The notes below the pieces were generated by a model. It was given only the letters and a program-made list of their open reading frames with translations, did no database searches and had not been told where the DNA came from. Shown here piece after piece: positions 8,991-16,915 of a stretch of 64,000 bases of DNA. The position numbers and the translations under genes are program-made. Each line of letters begins with the position of its first letter. The first letter of the stretch is position 1. The stretch is taken from positions 6,258,822-6,322,821 of the forward strand of contig NZ_KB913037.1 of the NCBI RefSeq assembly GCF_000384295.1. Reading direction: 5' to 3'. This DNA comes from Amycolatopsis balhimycina FH 1894. GTDB taxonomy: Bacteria; Actinomycetota; Actinomycetes; Mycobacteriales; Pseudonocardiaceae.

Positions 8991-10785
8991 GGACCTCGTC
9001 GAAGCCGTCGAGGTGCTCGGGCCGGTGGGTGACGAGGACCACGGTGCCTTTCGCCTTCGCGAGGACGCGGGCCAGGACGGCGTCGCCGTGGGCGGGGTCG
9101 AGGCCTTCGACGGGCTCGTCGAGCACCAGGACCTCCGGCGCGGCCAGGACCGCGCGGGCCAGGACCAGGCGCTGCCGCTGACCGCCGGACAGCGCTTCGC
9201 CGTCCGGGCCGGTGTCGCGGTCGAGGTCCAGGTCGAACCCGGCGGTTTCGCAGGCTTCCTTCAGCTCTTCGTCGCTCGCGTCGGGCTTCGCGAGCAGGAG
9301 GTTTTCGCGGACGGTCGTGTGGAAGACGTGGGCGTCGGCCTCGGCGCCCGAAATGACCCGGGAAAGGTCGGCGTACTCGGCGAGCGGGTGGCCGTCGAGG
9401 GTCACCTGGCCTTCGGTGGGGGTTTCGCTGCCGAGCAGGAGGTTGAGGAGGCTCGTCTTCCCGGCGCCGCTGGAGCCGAGGACGCCGACGCGCTTGCCGG
9501 GCGGAAGGTCGAGGTCGACGGCGTGGAGGGCGGGCGCGCGACCCGGGTACCGCAGGCCGGCGTTCCGGAGGCGGAAGTGTCCTTCTCGCGGAGTGCGGGT
9601 GCCTTCGGGGCGGGCCGGTTCGCTCAGCACGGCTCGTACGCGGGCGGCCGACGCGCGGATCTCCGGCACGCGCCGGGCGGCGCCGATCAGCGGGAGCACG
9701 ACCTCGAAGGCCGTCATGGCGGCGAGCGCCAGCGCGGCGGTCCACGGCACCGAGGCGTGGGCGAGCAGTGCGACGGCGATGGTCGTGAGCAGCTGGACGA
9801 GCACCCCGGCGGCGGTGAGCAGGGCGGTCTTGGCGGAGGTGGCCCGTTCGCGACGGGCGAGGTCATCGACGACCCCGGCCGCCCGCGCGCGGTTTTCGCC
9901 GAATGCCCCGGCGGCGACGAGCTCCCGGTGCCCGGTGACGAGTTCGACGGCGCGTTCGGCCAGTTCGGCGCGTTTCGGGGCACTCTCCCGGGCGGCTTGG
10001 CCGGTGGCGCGCACGACCAGCCACGGCAGAAGCCCGCCCGCGACGACCAGCCCGGCCGCGAGAGCCAGCGCGGCCGGCGTCGACGTGACGGCGGTGGTCC
10101 CGACGGCGACGAGCCCGACGACCGCGGCGACCCCCACGGGCAGCAGCCACCGCAGCACGGCGTCCTGCAGAGCGTCCACATCGGACACGAGCCGGGTGAC
10201 GAGGTCCCCGCCGGAGTACCGGGACCCGGGCAGCAGGGCCTGGTAGACCCGGCCACGCAGGGCACCGAGCCACCGCAGGACGACCTCGTGCCCGGCGAGC
10301 CGCTCGGCGTACCGCAGGCCGCCGCGGAGGAGAGCGAGAGTCCGGACGGCGACGATGGCGAGGGTGAGCGCGGCAAGCGGAGGCCGTTCGGCGGCCCGGA
10401 GCAGCAGCCAGGCGGCGGTGGCCATGAGGGCGAGAGCGGCGAGTTCGGCCCCGGCGCCCAGGAGCGCGGCGCGGAGGAGGCGGAGGAAGTCCTTTGTGGA
10501 CACAGCCCACAGTTCCGTTCGGGCGCTACGCCTGAGCCGGGGCGCCTGTCCATTTGCCGGAGTGCTTTGGGGTCGCTGCTGCGATGTCATGAACGACTCG
10601 TTCACCTCGTCGGATGACATGAACGAGTCGTTCATGTCGTTGGATGGGTCGCCGACCGGCGGAGCGGGCTGACTTTGCCGCGCCTGCCCGGAAAAACGGG
10701 CCGCTCGGCGATCTGTGGACAACTGCCGCCCGGTGGCGGGCGAATCCGACAGCACGCCCTGCCCTGTGGATGACGGATTTGACAT
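8926..10785 (-). CDS. cydC: Thiol reductant ABC exporter subunit CydC
   Basis: One half of the CydDC heterodimeric ABC exporter, which exports glutathione/cysteine-type reductants or handles heme for cytochrome bd assembly. The transmembrane region starts near residue 100 and the ATPase has GSSGAGKT (Walker A), LSGGQRQRL (signature) and VLVLDEP (Walker B). The ATG at 10785 overlaps the cydD stop (TGATG) behind GAGGTGG. This start gives an unusual 95-residue hydrophilic N-terminal extension that contains a translated copy of the family C repeat. A GTG at 10503, just before STKDFLRLL, would give a normal N-terminus. The 3' end overlaps gpgS. Confidence 0.85.
   Translation of the reverse strand: MSNPSSTGQGVLSDSPATGRQLSTDRRAARFSGQARQSQPAPPVGDPSNDMNDSFMSSDEVNESFMTSQQRPQSTPANGQAPRLRRSARTELWAVSTKDFLRLLRAALLGAGAELAALALMATAAWLLLRAAERPPLAALTLAIVAVRTLALLRGGLRYAERLAGHEVVLRWLGALRGRVYQALLPGSRYSGGDLVTRLVSDVDALQDAVLRWLLPVGVAAVVGLVAVGTTAVTSTPAALALAAGLVVAGGLLPWLVVRATGQAARESAPKRAELAERAVELVTGHRELVAAGAFGENRARAAGVVDDLARRERATSAKTALLTAAGVLVQLLTTIAVALLAHASVPWTAALALAAMTAFEVVLPLIGAARRVPEIRASAARVRAVLSEPARPEGTRTPREGHFRLRNAGLRYPGRAPALHAVDLDLPPGKRVGVLGSSGAGKTSLLNLLLGSETPTEGQVTLDGHPLAEYADLSRVISGAEADAHVFHTTVRENLLLAKPDASDEELKEACETAGFDLDLDRDTGPDGEALSGGQRQRLVLARAVLAAPEVLVLDEPVEGLDPAHGDAVLARVLAKAKGTVVLVTHRPEHLDGFDEVLTLEDGRVRPASAAGRRPGPP
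10578..10653. repeat. Family C dual palindrome inside the cydC reading frame
   Basis: Diverged copy of the element seen at 21841, 26552 and 54301, sharing the left flank GCTGCGATGTC with the 54301 copy. It contains two short palindromes, one of them CATGAACGAGTCGTTCATG, about 15 bp apart. It lies within the predicted N-terminal extension of CydC and is open in that frame, encoding NDSF and NESF motifs. Confidence 0.7.
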
Positions 10786-12341
10786 CACGCCGCCACCTCG
10801 CTAAGAACCCGGCCCTCGCGCAGCTCCACCACGCGCTCGGCCAGCGAAACCATCGCCGGCCGATGCGCGACGAGCACAGCGGTCCGCCCAGGCAGCAGCC
10901 GGCGGGTCGCTGCGAGCACCGCCGCTTCCGTGCGGGAGTCCAGGCGGGCCGTCGGCTCGTCGAGCAGCACCAGGCCCGCCGACGAACGCGCCAACGCCCG
11001 GGCCACTCCCACCCGCTGCCGCTGGCCCGCCGACAGGACCGAACCCAGTTCGCCCACCTGGGTCTCGAACCCCAGCGGCAACCCCGCCGCCACCGGATCG
11101 AGGGCCGCTGCCCGGGCGGCCGAGGCAATGTCCGCCGACGGGACGCCAAGGGCGATGTTCGCGGCCAGCGACCCCCGGAACAACGTCGGCCGCTGCGGGA
11201 CCCAGGCCACGTCGGCCAGCCACCCGGCGGACGACAGCGAACGCAGGTCGACCCCGTCCACCAGCACCCGCCCCGAAGTGGGCGGCACGAACCCCAGCAG
11301 CACCGACAGCAACGTGCTCTTCCCCGACCCGCTCGGCCCCACCAGCGCGACACTCGAACCGGCGGGCACGGAAAGGTCCACTTCGGACAATGCGAGAACA
11401 CCGCCGTAGGAGACCGAAACCCGTTCCAAGACCACCGAAGGCGCGCCCCGGCGGCGAACAATGGCACCCGAACGCGAAGCGACCACCGGAACCGCGAGAG
11501 CCTCCCGCAACGCCGCCAGCCCCTCCTCCGCGGCGTGGAACTTCGCGCCCGCCGCCCGCAGCGGCAGGTAGGCCTCCGGCGCCAGGACCAGCACCAACAG
11601 CGCCGTCCGCGCGTCCATGCCCCCGGCCAGCAACCGGAACCCGATCGGCACCGCCACCAGCGCCACCGACAGCGTCGCCACCAGTTCCAGCACCAACGCC
11701 GAAAGGAACGCGACCCGCAGCGTCTTCACCGTCGCGTCGGCGTGGGCGTCGGCCAGGGAACGGACTGTCCGCACCTGGGCCCGCGCCCGCCCGAACACCT
11801 TCAGCGTGCCGAGCCCGCGCACGACGTCGAGGAAGTGCCCGCCCAGCTTCGTCAGCAACTGCCACTGGACGGACGCCCGGGTGTGCTTGCCGACGAGGAT
11901 CGCGAACACCGGGATCAGCGGTAACGTGCCCGTGACGACCAGCGCCGACGTCAGGTCCGTCGTGAACAGCCGCGCGATCACCGCGACCGGCACGACCACC
12001 GACACGACGAGCGACGGCAGGTACCCGGTCAAGTAGCTGTCCGTCGCGTCGACCCCGCGCGTCACCTGGGTCGCGACGACGCCGGCGGGGTCCGGAGAGG
12101 ACTCGAGCAGACGTCGTCGCAGCCCGGTGCGCACCGTGGCGGCGAACCGTCCACTCAGGACGCCGTGGCTCCACGAAAGCAGCACCCGTGCGGCGATCGC
12201 CACGAGCAGGAAGACCGAAACCCCGCCGCCGGTCAGCAGCGTGGCGAGACCTTCGGCCTGGAGGAGCACCGCCGCGGCGGTGAGCACGCCGAGCAGGCTC
12301 AACGCGCAGAGATACCGCCGGAGTCCGGGTAGCGCGGGCAC
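10785..12341 (-). CDS. cydD: Thiol reductant ABC exporter subunit CydD
   Basis: Partner of CydC in the exporter needed for cytochrome bd maturation. The 518-aa protein has an N-terminal membrane domain of about six helices and a C-terminal ATPase with GPSGSGKST (Walker A) and VLLDEPTARLD (Walker B). The signature is LSAGQRQRV rather than LSGGQ, a mild deviation seen in CydD proteins. The GTG start at 12341 is preceded by AAGGAGA. The gene lies 9 bp after cydB and overlaps cydC, so all four genes form one operon. Separate cydD and cydC contrast with the fused CydCD of Streptomyces. Confidence 0.9.
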   Translation of the reverse strand: MPALPGLRRYLCALSLLGVLTAAAVLLQAEGLATLLTGGGVSVFLLVAIAARVLLSWSHGVLSGRFAATVRTGLRRRLLESSPDPAGVVATQVTRGVDATDSYLTGYLPSLVVSVVVPVAVIARLFTTDLTSALVVTGTLPLIPVFAILVGKHTRASVQWQLLTKLGGHFLDVVRGLGTLKVFGRARAQVRTVRSLADAHADATVKTLRVAFLSALVLELVATLSVALVAVPIGFRLLAGGMDARTALLVLVLAPEAYLPLRAAGAKFHAAEEGLAALREALAVPVVASRSGAIVRRRGAPSVVLERVSVSYGGVLALSEVDLSVPAGSSVALVGPSGSGKSTLLSVLLGFVPPTSGRVLVDGVDLRSLSSAGWLADVAWVPQRPTLFRGSLAANIALGVPSADIASAARAAALDPVAAGLPLGFETQVGELGSVLSAGQRQRVGVARALARSSAGLVLLDEPTARLDSRTEAAVLAATRRLLPGRTAVLVAHRPAMVSLAERVVELREGRVLSEVAA

Positions 12342-12350
12342 GACGTCTCC

Positions 12351-13337
12351 TTAGTAGTGCAGCAGCGAGTGCTGGTCGACGGGACGGCGATGCGCGCGCC
12401 AGGTCAGCCACTGCACCACCAGCAGCACCAGCACGGCCGGCGGCGCGAACCAGGCCAGCACCGCGAACGTCGCCGGCGCGGTCGCCGCCTGGCCGACGGT
12501 CAGGGCGTACCCGGACGACGCCAGCACGGTGGGGAACCGCAGCGTGCCGGCGAGCATTGCGGGGCAGGCCGAAAGCACCATCGAACCGACGAGCGCCACC
12601 CGGTACCGCCGGACCGTCAGGCCCAGGTGAGCGACGGCGAAGGCCGCGAAGGCCAGCACCACCACGCCGACGCCGAGCGCGGTGACGCCGTCGAGAGCGA
12701 AGAAGCCCCACCCCGTGGCGACGACGAGGAAGGCGAAGACCGGCGCCGAGAAGGCGCGAGCCAGCCGTGCCGCGCGGCCGGTCAGTTCGGCCGGCGCGCG
12801 CACGGCCAGGAACGCCGCGCCCTGGAGGCAGAACAGGGCGACGAACCCGAGTCCCCACAGCACTGCGTACGGCGAGAACAGGGCGAGCACGTCTCCCGAA
12901 GGCGAGCCGTCGGGGGACAGCGGCAGCCCGACGATCAGGTTGCCGAGGAACAGGCCCCAGGACAACGCCGTCACCAGCGCGCCGCCGACGATGCCCGCGG
13001 TCCAGGCGCCGCGCCGGGCGTCCGGGCGGCGGCTGCGCAGCTGCATCGACGCCGTGAACGTCACCAGGCCCAGCAGCAGCGTCACGACCAGGACGTACGC
13101 CCCGGCGAACACCTTGCCCTCCAGGTGCGGGAACGCGCCGAACAGCAGGCCGACCGCGGCCACCAGCCACACCTCGTTGGCCAGGAAGAACGGCCCGAGC
13201 GCGCCGAGCGTCTGCCGTCGCCGCCGCTCGCCGGACTCGAACCCGGGAAGGAGCATGCCGACGCCGTAGTCGTACCCCGCCAGCGCGAAGTACCCGCAGG
13301 TCAACAAGCCCAGCACGCACCACCAGAAGGTCACCAT
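12351..13337 (-). CDS. cydB: Cytochrome bd oxidase subunit II
   Basis: Integral membrane subunit of the quinol:oxygen oxidoreductase that supports respiration at low oxygen or under electron-transport stress. The 328-aa protein begins MVTFWWCVLGLLTCGYFALAG and has GYDYGVGMLLP, characteristic of CydB helix 1, then about eight or nine hydrophobic helices. It starts 3 bp after cydA and is followed 9 bp later by cydD. Confidence 0.92.
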   Translation of the reverse strand: MVTFWWCVLGLLTCGYFALAGYDYGVGMLLPGFESGERRRRQTLGALGPFFLANEVWLVAAVGLLFGAFPHLEGKVFAGAYVLVVTLLLGLVTFTASMQLRSRRPDARRGAWTAGIVGGALVTALSWGLFLGNLIVGLPLSPDGSPSGDVLALFSPYAVLWGLGFVALFCLQGAAFLAVRAPAELTGRAARLARAFSAPVFAFLVVATGWGFFALDGVTALGVGVVVLAFAAFAVAHLGLTVRRYRVALVGSMVLSACPAMLAGTLRFPTVLASSGYALTVGQAATAPATFAVLAWFAPPAVLVLLVVQWLTWRAHRRPVDQHSLLHY

Positions 13338-13340
13338 CGG

Positions 13341-14501
13341 TCAGACTCCGCTCAGGACGGGCAGTTCGGCGGGCTCGTCGACCGGGTCCGGGCCGCGCTT
13401 GGCGACGCGCGCCATGAGCACCCAGTCGGCGACCGCGAGCGCGGCGAACAGCAGTGTGAAAGCGATGAAGGAGAACAGGATCTGGCCGGCGGGGACGTCC
13501 GCGATCGCGTCCGCGGTGCGCAGCTTCCCCCAGACCAGCCACGGCTGACGGCCGAGTTCGCGCACCAGCCAGCCCATGATCGCCGCGAGGAACGGCAACG
13601 GGATCGCCGCGACCATCAGGTAGTGCAGGAACCGCGCCCGGGTGATCCGGTTCCGGACCAGCAGCACCGTGCCGAGGATCGCGCAGGCGAACATGAGGAA
13701 CCCGAGCCCGATCATGGCGCCCAGCGGCGCCCCCACCGCGCTCTCGCCGAGCTTGTCCGGCTGGTACATCTTCAGCTCGCCGAACTGCGCGAAGCCCTGG
13801 TTGACCACGAAGACCGAGCCGAGCAGCGCCGCCACCACGCCGACGCGCATCGACCGCCGGAAGAACTCGACCTCGGTGGTGCGCTTGAGGAAGTGCCAGG
13901 CGCTGACGCCGACGACGAAGAACCCGCCGGTCACGATCGCCGCGCCGGCGACGTGCGGCAGGGACGCCACCAGCGCCGGGTTGGCGAACAACGCGCCGAA
14001 GTCGTCGAGGCGCAGCGTGCCGTTTTCGACGTGGCTGCCGACCGGGTTCTGCAGGAACGAGTTCGCCAGCATGATGAACAGCGCCGACGCATACGCGGTG
14101 AGCGTGACCAGCCAGATCAGCGTCAGGTGCAGCCACTTGTCCATCCGCCCGAAGCCGAAGATCCACAGGCCGAGGAAGGTCGACTCGAGGAAGAACGCGA
14201 CCAGCGTCTCGATGGCCAGCGGCGCGCCGAAGACGTCGCCCGCGAAGGCGGACAGTCCGGTCCAGGTCAGCCCGAACTGGAACTCCATCACGATTCCGGT
14301 GACGATCCCCAGCGCGTAGTTGATCACGTAGAGGCGGCCCCAGAAGCGCGTCATCCGCAGCAGTTCCGGCTTTCCGCCGACGGTCCAGCGCGTCTGCATC
14401 ACGGCCACCAGCGTGACCAGGCCCAGGGTGAGCAGCACGAACAGGAAGTGGAACGAGGTCGTCGTCGCGAACTGGAGTCTCGCGATCGGGAGTGCGTTCA
14501 T
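13341..14501 (-). CDS. cydA: Cytochrome bd oxidase subunit I, short Q-loop form
   Basis: Heme-bearing catalytic subunit of cytochrome bd. Conserved features include RLQFATTTSFHFLFVLLTLG with the axial heme His near residue 18, HVAGAAIVTGGF with a second heme His, and GRQPWLVWG near the C-terminal half. At 386 aa it is far shorter than the roughly 520 aa of E. coli CydA. The quinol loop between helices 6 and 7 is reduced to about YQPDKLGESAVGAP before the next helix. The ATG has no ribosome site; TAGCCT lies 6 nt upstream within a set of operator-like dyads, suggesting a leaderless, PadR-controlled transcript. Confidence 0.9.
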   Translation of the reverse strand: MNALPIARLQFATTTSFHFLFVLLTLGLVTLVAVMQTRWTVGGKPELLRMTRFWGRLYVINYALGIVTGIVMEFQFGLTWTGLSAFAGDVFGAPLAIETLVAFFLESTFLGLWIFGFGRMDKWLHLTLIWLVTLTAYASALFIMLANSFLQNPVGSHVENGTLRLDDFGALFANPALVASLPHVAGAAIVTGGFFVVGVSAWHFLKRTTEVEFFRRSMRVGVVAALLGSVFVVNQGFAQFGELKMYQPDKLGESAVGAPLGAMIGLGFLMFACAILGTVLLVRNRITRARFLHYLMVAAIPLPFLAAIMGWLVRELGRQPWLVWGKLRTADAIADVPAGQILFSFIAFTLLFAALAVADWVLMARVAKRGPDPVDEPAELPVLSGV

Positions 14502-14559
14502 GTAGTCAGGCTACACGTAGTCTGTCTACATGTAGCTAGGCGACGTGTAGACTGCGTAC
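14502..14559. promoter_or_regulatory. Four tandem 15-bp-spaced dyads between cydA and padR
   Basis: Four 13-bp units of the form GTAG-N5-CTAC begin at 14502, 14517, 14532 and 14547, exactly 15 bp apart. They read GTAGTCAGGCTAC, GTAGTCTGTCTAC, GTAGCTAGGCGAC and GTAGACTGCGTAC. They fill the whole gap between the divergent starts and contain both putative -10 hexamers (TAGCCT for cydA, TAGACT for padR). Most likely the binding array of the adjacent PadR repressor controlling both directions. No Rex-type site (TGTGAA-N6-TTCACA) is visible. Confidence 0.7.
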
Positions 14560-14561
14560 TC

Positions 14562-14879
14562 ATGAAGCCGGACACCTTGCGCGGGCACCTCGACGCCTTG
14601 CTGCTGGCCGTGCTCGATGGCCGGAAACTGCACGGCTACGCGATCATCGAGGCGCTCCAGCTGCGCAGCGACGGCGCGCTCGACCTGCCGACCGGCACCG
14701 TCTACCCGGCGCTGCGCCGGCTCGAGCGGGCCGGCTGGCTGGCCAGCGAGTGGGACGTCGTGTCCGGGCGCAAGCGGCGCACCTACCGCCTCACCGGCTC
14801 CGGCGAACAGGCCCTGGCCGCCGAACGCACCGAGTGGCGGGAGTTCACCACGGTCATCGGGGGAGTGCTGGGCACATGA
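14562..14879 (+). CDS. PadR family transcriptional regulator
   Basis: A 105-aa PadR-type winged-helix repressor: LRGHLDALLLAVLDGRKLHGYAII, then LPTGTVYPALRRLERAGWL (recognition helix) and the wing GRKRRTYRLTGSG. It is the minimal PadR-s2 type without the long C-terminal coiled coil. TAGACT lies 8 nt before the ATG with no ribosome site, suggesting a leaderless message. Stop and next start overlap (ATGA). It faces cydABDC across an array of four dyads, so it probably regulates both itself and cytochrome bd. Confidence 0.88.
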   Translation: MKPDTLRGHLDALLLAVLDGRKLHGYAIIEALQLRSDGALDLPTGTVYPALRRLERAGWLASEWDVVSGRKRRTYRLTGSGEQALAAERTEWREFTTVIGGVLGT

Positions 14880-15544
14880 TCGACGAGTACCTGGGGGACC
14901 TGGACCGCAGGCTGCGCGGCTGCGGCCGGTTCAAGGCCGACCTGCTGGGCGAGGCACGCGACGGCCTGAACGACGCGGCCGACGCCTACCGTGCCGGCGG
15001 GTGGAACGACGAAGAAGCCGAGCGGCGCGCGGTCGCCGACTTCGGCCCGGCGGCGGTCGTCGCCCACGACTACCAGGCCGAGCTGGCCATGCTCAGTGGC
15101 GTCCGCACGCTGTGGAAGCTCGTCCTCGGCGTCCCGGCGATGCAGATCGCGTGGGACTACGCGCGGATCCTCACCTTCGGCGCGTGGACGAAGCTGCCGA
15201 CGCCGTCCCCCGGGTGGTACATGGTGATCACGCGCGTCTCCCACGGCTCGGTGTTCCTCGTACCGGTGATCGGCCTGCTCGCGCTGCTCGGCACCCGCTG
15301 GCTCAGCCGTCGCCTCGACGGGACCCGGCTGTCCCGGTTCTGCGGGCTGCTGATCGCCGTCGCCGTGGGCATCAATCTCGGGTCGCTCGGGCTGCTGATC
15401 GCGGCGACCGGCTTCGTCGACGTCTCGAGGCTGTTCCTCAGCGTCCCGTGCGCGCTCCTGATGCTCGCGTGGGTGGCGCTTTCCCTCCGGCTCGTCGTGC
15501 TCGCGAGACGTTCCTGGGGCGGGTATGCCACGATCGTCGCGTGA
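14876..15544 (+). CDS. HAAS-like domain membrane protein (permease-prefix type)
   Basis: A 222-aa protein with an N-terminal cytosolic helical domain (IDEYLGDLDRRLRG through RAVADFG, about residues 1-55). This resembles the HAAS/permease-prefix domains encoded next to PadR regulators, where ADFG is typical. Three to four transmembrane helices follow (about 115-215). Start ATG overlaps the PadR stop and the stop overlaps the next GTG start, so it is co-translated on both sides. Function unknown; the PadR-HAAS pair is known as a small signalling cassette. Confidence 0.7.
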   Translation: MIDEYLGDLDRRLRGCGRFKADLLGEARDGLNDAADAYRAGGWNDEEAERRAVADFGPAAVVAHDYQAELAMLSGVRTLWKLVLGVPAMQIAWDYARILTFGAWTKLPTPSPGWYMVITRVSHGSVFLVPVIGLLALLGTRWLSRRLDGTRLSRFCGLLIAVAVGINLGSLGLLIAATGFVDVSRLFLSVPCALLMLAWVALSLRLVVLARRSWGGYATIVA

Positions 15545-15864
15545 CGACCGCGCTGATCTACCTCGTAGTCATGCTGCTGGTGGCGGCCGTGGTGTTCCTG
15601 CTCGCCGCGGTGGTGTTCGGCCGGGGTGAGGAGCTCGCCCCGCTGCCTCCGGGCAGTTCGCCGACGCGGCTGCCCGCCGAGGACATCACCGGCGAAGACC
15701 TGCAGGACGTCCGCTTCCAGCTGGTCTTGCGCGGCTACAAGATGTCCGAAGTGGACTGGGTGATGCGGCGGCTCGGCGCCGAGCTCGACGAGCTGCGCGC
15801 CCGCGTCGCCGAGCTGGAGCAGCGTGAGCGGGAGCGGGAGAGCTCGGCCGAGGGTGCCCCGTGA
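15541..15864 (+). CDS. DivIVA domain-containing membrane protein
   Basis: A 107-aa protein with one N-terminal transmembrane helix (about residues 5-27). A short DivIVA-like motif follows (LQDVRFQLVLRGYKMSEVDWVMRRLGAELDE), ending in a charged coiled coil. It corresponds in position and form to M. tuberculosis Rv1209 next to gpgS and tagA, as I recall. GTG start overlaps the upstream stop; its own stop overlaps the next GTG. Possible role at curved or polar membrane; unproven. Confidence 0.75.
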   Translation: MTTALIYLVVMLLVAAVVFLLAAVVFGRGEELAPLPPGSSPTRLPAEDITGEDLQDVRFQLVLRGYKMSEVDWVMRRLGAELDELRARVAELEQRERERESSAEGAP

Positions 15865-16319
15865 CGGACCTGGTGCTCTCGGTCGACGTCCGCGCGCCGG
15901 CCGGGACGACCTGGCTCGCGCTGACCGACTGGACGCGTCAGGGCGAGTGGATGCTCGGCACCGAGGTCGAGGTCGTCGAGGGCAACGGCCGCAGCGTCGG
16001 GTCGCGGCTGGCGGCGTTCACCGGGGTGGCCGGCATCGGCTTCACCGACACCATGGAGATCACCGGCTGGGAGCCGCCGGTGCGGTGCACGATGCGGCAT
16101 CTCGGCAGCGTCGTCCAGGGCACCGGCGTGTTCCAGGTGGTGCCGAAGGGCGCGACGCGCTCGACGTTCGTCTGGGCCGAGCACCTGCGGCTGCCGTTCG
16201 GGCCGCTGGGCAGGCTCGGCTGGCCGGTGGCGCGGCCGGTGTTCGTGCTGGGGGTGCGCCAGTCGCTGCGGCGGTTCGCGCGGTTCGCGGAGAACTATTC
16301 GGTGGGCGGGAATGACTGA
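15861..16319 (+). CDS. SRPBCC (START-like) family protein
   Basis: A 152-aa polyketide-cyclase/dehydrase-like protein with the SRPBCC beginning LSVDVRAPAGTTWLALTDWTRQGEWM and later STFVWAEHLRLPFGPLG, typical of the helix-grip fold that binds hydrophobic ligands. No catalytic signature allows a substrate to be named. GTG start overlaps the previous stop by 4 nt and the 3' end overlaps tag by 8 nt. Confidence 0.75.
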   Translation: MTDLVLSVDVRAPAGTTWLALTDWTRQGEWMLGTEVEVVEGNGRSVGSRLAAFTGVAGIGFTDTMEITGWEPPVRCTMRHLGSVVQGTGVFQVVPKGATRSTFVWAEHLRLPFGPLGRLGWPVARPVFVLGVRQSLRRFARFAENYSVGGND

Positions 16320-16875
16320 ACTGATCGGCACCGACGGCCTTCCGCGGTGCAGCTGGGGCAATTCGGCCCCGGACTACGTGGCCTACCACGACGAAGAGTG
16401 GGGCGTGCCGCTTCACGGCCAGGACGAACTGTACGAACGGCTGTGCCTCGAGTCGTTCCAGTCGGGCCTGTCGTGGATCACGATCCTGCGCAAGCGGGAG
16501 GCGTTCCGGAAGGCGTTCAAGCAGTTCAAGCCGGCGAAGGTGGCGAAGTTCGGCGACGCCGACGTCGAGCGGCTGATGCAGGACGCGTCGATCGTGCGGA
16601 ACCGGGCGAAGATCCTGGCCGCGATCAAGAACGCGCAGGCGATCGCTTCGCTCGACACGCCGCTGGACGAGCTGCTGTGGTCGTTCGCGCCCGCTTCGCA
16701 CAAGCGGCCTGCCTCGATGGCCGACGTCCCGGCGATCACGGACGAGTCCAAGGCGATGGCGAAGGAACTGAAGAAGCGCGGCTTCGTCTTCCTCGGTCCT
16801 ACGACCTGCTACGCGCTGATGCAGGCCACCGGCATGGTCGACGACCATATCCAGGGCTGCTTCCGGGCCTCGTGA
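16312..16875 (+). CDS. tag: DNA-3-methyladenine glycosylase I
   Basis: Base-excision repair enzyme that removes 3-methyladenine from alkylated DNA. The 187-aa protein has the Tag hallmarks: RCSWG (zinc Cys), YHDEEWGVP (zinc His and catalytic-site Glu-Trp), ERLCLESFQSGLSW, and a C-terminal DDHIQGCF that supplies the remaining zinc His and Cys. It is the last gene of the PadR operon; its stop codon lies inside a perfect 20-bp-arm palindrome. Confidence 0.92.
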   Translation: MTELIGTDGLPRCSWGNSAPDYVAYHDEEWGVPLHGQDELYERLCLESFQSGLSWITILRKREAFRKAFKQFKPAKVAKFGDADVERLMQDASIVRNRAKILAAIKNAQAIASLDTPLDELLWSFAPASHKRPASMADVPAITDESKAMAKELKKRGFVFLGPTTCYALMQATGMVDDHIQGCFRAS

Positions 16876-16912
16876 GTGAGAAACAGTGTTAGAACACTGT
16901 TTCTCACTCACG
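16871..16912. terminator. Bidirectional hairpin terminator overlapping the tag stop
   Basis: Perfect 20-bp arms (16871-16890 and 16893-16912) with a 2-nt loop; the arm is CGTGAGTGAGAAACAGTGTT. The tag stop codon (16873-16875) is inside the left arm and the convergent enoyl-CoA hydratase stops 4 bp past the right arm. Confidence 0.8.
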
Positions 16913-16915
16913 ACG

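Noticed and set aside
10801-14166. 1121-codon minus-strand ORF over the cyd genes
   Set aside because: Lies in another frame of cydD, cydB and cydA, which are clearly real. Arg-rich low-complexity translation without domains.
14502-14561. Rex operator at cydA
   Set aside because: No TGTGAA-N6-TTCACA-like sequence in the gap; the repeats present have a different core.
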